From contig DASRBN010000022.1 of NCBI GenBank assembly GCA_035653615.1, forward strand, positions 89,417 to 153,416: a DNA stretch of 64,000 nucleotides. Direction: 5' to 3'. Under the pieces are notes generated by a model. That model ran no database searches. It had not been told where the DNA came from and was given only the letters and a program-made list of their open reading frames with translations. The position numbers and the translations under genes were made by a program. This DNA is from Ktedonobacteraceae bacterium (GTDB lineage: Bacteria; Chloroflexota; Ktedonobacteria; Ktedonobacterales; Ktedonobacteraceae). Below are positions 62,601-64,000 of the stretch, piece after piece (position 1 is the first letter of the stretch; each line of letters opens with the position of its first letter).

Positions 62601-62791
62601 TAGGGAGCCAGCTACGCGAGCATTTGACGAACCCTAATCGTTTGAATGTGGCATTGACGCGGGCACGAAAGAAACTGATCCTGGTTGGTAGCGCTCCTGC
62701 ACTGGAGAAATTGCTCGTCTTTGATCGCCTTTTAGCCTATTGCCGGGAGTTACGGACTGTGATTGCATACGTGCCCATCAAGACTCGCTAA
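59612..62791 (+). CDS. Dna2-like protein: Cas4-type Fe-S nuclease fused to SF1 helicase
   Basis: 1059 residues from ATG 59612 (AGGAG upstream); a GTG at 59498 would overlap the methyltransferase gene. The N-terminal nuclease has a RecB/Cas4 motif GLRGRLDLFW (Asp283) and LLELKTGG (Glu297, Lys299), plus four Cys for an Fe-S cluster: Cys142 (EYCARQYLLQR) and CTKCAMLEQC (Cys387, 390, 396). The C-terminal SF1B helicase has motif I HGPPGTGKT (Lys638), DEAGQ (from Asp760), GDEKQLPPLV, VQYRMNKW, TVDRFQGGEREV and LNVALTRARKKL. This is the order seen in eukaryotic Dna2. It probably processes 5' flaps or DNA ends in repair or replication; a defence role is not excluded. Confidence 0.9.
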   Translation: MVLYDVKTGKPATGAHSEDCFLCILDTQPCTVKKLEGYIIHAQEVRSEGEVVPFVTINLGTELAALTLTRYYRSLIQGLVGLGSDLHKRKLKLRVYHLPPAIRTTESKGRLVRHYRANDHTLAILEPDTVLNITDLSHAEYCARQYLLQRLIASPPSVATMRGNLVHYSFKEMLKDYTGGKPVSGSSHDEGEGPLVALHRHFQQALESSGIELALANASPDEIRADAAPHLESLATWFQKQYATLWDMPDAEDTETGEQGNENGVRAETFLLAPEIGLRGRLDLFWKQKTGRQRLLELKTGGAKGELPNASHRWQVQGYHALLAVRRNSRMKKALATLLYSGTPGEAQDFRILFTARQFQRVIENRNILVLSHVTGKAPAPPGPSRCTKCAMLEQCTQVSTLLDWRPPEPEPQVNSEVGTTFISTPPGNDGNRLEQNGRYYPTVLPQDRIFFSIYYELLHLEEREIEKQQAMLWKMAVQERIEQGSTINDIQLLEREQTEQGEWEQTFACINTSELREGDEILLSNGDPISGEVVTGTIISISAEQVRIWTRELIAHPRLIDRYDNSIVHIRTLQNLMRWLQTDRHLRELVAGSVRPRFDTTAVTPRTDFNAQQNLAVEQALRTRDYLLIHGPPGTGKTNVIAEIVKRLCAQGQRVMLAAFTNQAVDNMLKRLDDEGFHDYVRLGHERSTDESIKNRLLQKLVEQEEDTLQGVRQILRKAAVIASTTATWSSDKYDSSAAAEREANREGSLLQFDVAIIDEAGQLTVPAILGALRFAKRFILVGDEKQLPPLVLSKEAQEKGLSESLFEKLKGLDDAYINNHPGTTSACVPLTVQYRMNKWISHFASRMFYEGKLKPHDSVADARLELVEPATFFAGEPPAILRAVDPEYPVVFLDVRGEQEGIKMSNAEARAVREVVAGLLLRGIEPRDIGIIAPFRAQVANLRRHLLDEHELSQWPAPLKDMTIREMSIDTVDRFQGGEREVIIISFATTTAPEIGSQLREHLTNPNRLNVALTRARKKLILVGSAPALEKLLVFDRLLAYCRELRTVIAYVPIKTR

Positions 62792-63443
62792 CCAGCGCGA
62801 ACCGGTGCTGTAGAGGTTCCCAGACATCGAGATTTTCGGGGACATCGAGCAAGGAATAGCAATGGCGTTCAAGCGAGGTCTGTACTCCTGTATGCACGTG
62901 CGAACCTTTCAGAATCATTTCGACAGCATGTTCCAGGTTCATGGAGATGCGGAAAGGGCTTTCGGCTTCCTGGTGGTGCGCGCGAAACTGTTCCAGGCCG
63001 AGACCGGAGAGAACGAGGATAGTATGGATACCCGCAGCAAGTCCCGCCTGGATATCGGTTATGCTATCGCCGACAAAGACTGCATTACTCATATCCAGGC
63101 CCAGTTCATCACGGGCTTTCAGCAGCATCCCGGGACGCGGTTTACGGCAATCGCAATTCGCATCCTTCGCGTGTGGGCAATAGTATACTTTCTCTACTAC
63201 ACCGCCCATTGCGGCGATCTCAGCAATCATCTTGTTGTGAATATGCTCAACCGTTTCTACTGAGATGATGCCTTTTGCTACACAGGCCTGATTGGTGCAG
63301 ACGACAATACGGTGGCCCGCCTGGGTGAGCTTTGCAATGGCCTCGCGCGACCCCGGTAAAAACTGGAATTCATTCCAGCTTTTGACATAGTCTGCCCGGT
63401 TTGCGTTGATGACTCCATCCCGATCGATAAAAACAGTAGACAC
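62778..63443 (-). CDS. gmhB: HAD-family GmhB-type phosphatase
   Basis: 221 residues from GTG 63443, with GGAG eight bases upstream. HAD motifs: FIDRDGVIN (nucleophile Asp and acid Asp), VVCTNQACVAKG, and the zinc loop YYCPHAKDANCDCRKPRPG, then VFVGDSITDIQAGLAAG. This is the D-glycero-D-manno-heptose-1,7-bisphosphate 7-phosphatase/histidinol-phosphatase group. The zinc loop and length favour GmhB. The last ~45 residues extend beyond the usual end. It overlaps the convergent Dna2-like gene by 14 bases. No other heptose genes are in the window. Confidence 0.87.
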   Translation of the reverse strand: MSTVFIDRDGVINANRADYVKSWNEFQFLPGSREAIAKLTQAGHRIVVCTNQACVAKGIISVETVEHIHNKMIAEIAAMGGVVEKVYYCPHAKDANCDCRKPRPGMLLKARDELGLDMSNAVFVGDSITDIQAGLAAGIHTILVLSGLGLEQFRAHHQEAESPFRISMNLEHAVEMILKGSHVHTGVQTSLERHCYSLLDVPENLDVWEPLQHRFALVSES

Positions 63444-63945
63444 GTTATGTCTCCAATCAAGGTACGCCAGGGATCAGGCCTGTATTCTTAAGATAATTAT
63501 AAGTTAGTTTGTAGAGGAACGCTAGCCCCCTTGTTTTCGTTTCTCTACCTGTGCGATGTGGTTATTTTCCCCCACCTCACATATATATTCCTTTATCGTT
63601 AATGTTCGATTGAGAGAGAACTGTGATCGAGGTTGAGATTCAGTTCTTCAAGCGAAGAGTTCTTAACCGTCGAAATAGCAAAAGAGGTAATGAAACGATT
63701 TAAGGGGGTTCATGCAGAAATAGAGCTTGGCAATCACCTGTTCTGAATGGGTCATGTATGGTTGTAAACTGGTTGCATCGTTCACAACTATATCGTATGC
63801 TTTCTTGTAGGGGCGTGCCCTTGTGGTCGTCCGCTCCACCTATACCGGTAAATGCATGTAGGAGAAGCCGACTGTTTTCAAAATGGTCTGCACATGTATT
63901 CAACCTGAGCCAATCGCCTCAAAAAGAGAACGGAGTTTCAGGATG
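63444..63945. other. Intergenic region at the right edge
   Basis: About 500 bases without a supported gene. It includes a repeat-like string TGTAGGGGCGTGCCCTTGTG at 63806-63825, with the same GTAGGGGC start as other elements in this genome. Short open frames show no homology. Confidence 0.45.
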
Positions 63946-63983
63946 AAAAAACCATCCAAGTAGCCAGGTCTACAAGGATGGTT
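63946..63983 (-). terminator. Minus-strand intrinsic terminator of a gene beyond the window
   Basis: Read on the minus strand: AACCATCC ... GGATGGTT stem followed by six Ts (A run at 63946-63951 on the plus strand). It implies a leftward gene ending just past position 64000. Confidence 0.75.
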
Positions 63984-64000
63984 CTCAAGGAGCCGCTATC

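Noticed and set aside
63700..63903. 67-aa minus-strand frame near the right edge
   Set aside because: No ribosome site or homology; partly made of a repeat-like string.
1..64000. tRNA or rRNA genes
   Set aside because: Reading for cloverleaf ends and TTCGA loops found no convincing candidate; a tRNAscan-SE or Infernal run would settle it.

Overview
The window looks like a chromosomal segment of a Chloroflexota bacterium, most likely of the class Ktedonobacteria. This is inferred, because no rRNA is present. The grounds are gene content: a Ser/Thr kinase and FHA proteins, many proteins with zinc ribbons added at one end, lipoproteins with Thr/Pro-rich linkers, several sensor kinases, and intergenic spaces seeded with long palindromic repeats. 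About 48 protein genes are supported. No tRNA, rRNA, insertion sequence or cas gene was seen.

Layout. Positions 1-6.8 kb hold a 5'-truncated FHA protein, a Ser/Thr kinase with zinc ribbons, a response regulator/GAF sensor kinase pair, a zinc-ribbon membrane protein and a DapA-family aldolase. Positions 7-12.8 kb hold two lipoproteins, a tail-anchored J-protein, a CDF metal transporter and dnaA without dnaN beside it. Positions 13-22 kb hold a second FHA protein, a carotenoid-desaturase-like flavoenzyme, a MurA homologue with Asp in place of the catalytic Cys, a pseudo-receiver protein, a SAM hydroxide adenosyltransferase and an orphan NarL-type sensor kinase.

The most remarkable region is 22.2-31.1 kb. 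It is the stress operon prkA - yeaH/yhbH - spoVR, and each of the three consecutive genes is interrupted by its own in-frame intein (420, 425 and 409 aa). Each intein has splice-junction residues, both LAGLIDADG endonuclease motifs, and a +1 Ser that is a conserved host residue. The spoVR intein also carries a LacI-type helix-turn-helix. In front of the operon lies a strong promoter, three degenerate copies of a two-hairpin unit with covarying stems, and an intrinsic terminator before the prkA start. This looks like an undescribed structured RNA, either an attenuator leader or an independent sRNA.

Positions 31.2-33.2 kb carry a cassette with its own promoter: two adjacent DUF488 genes and a probable dual-OB protein. 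Positions 33-46 kb are mostly housekeeping: a molybdopterin oxidoreductase, a large membrane protein, DUF2203, prmC, a WecA/TagO-type transferase, uvrA, an MFS transporter, a universal stress protein and signal peptidase I. Positions 46-57 kb hold a zinc-ribbon membrane protein, a cupin, mutS2, mscL with a zinc-ribbon tail, apt, a nitroreductase, an Rpn-type nuclease, clpS, a universal stress protein and a GAF protein. Positions 57-63.5 kb hold a DUF711 protein, a methyltransferase, a Dna2-like Cas4-nuclease/SF1 helicase and a GmhB-type phosphatase. The right edge ends with a minus-strand terminator for a gene beyond the window.

At least three families of dispersed palindromic intergenic repeats recur across the window. 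One arm has been absorbed into the 3' end of the glycosyltransferase coding sequence.
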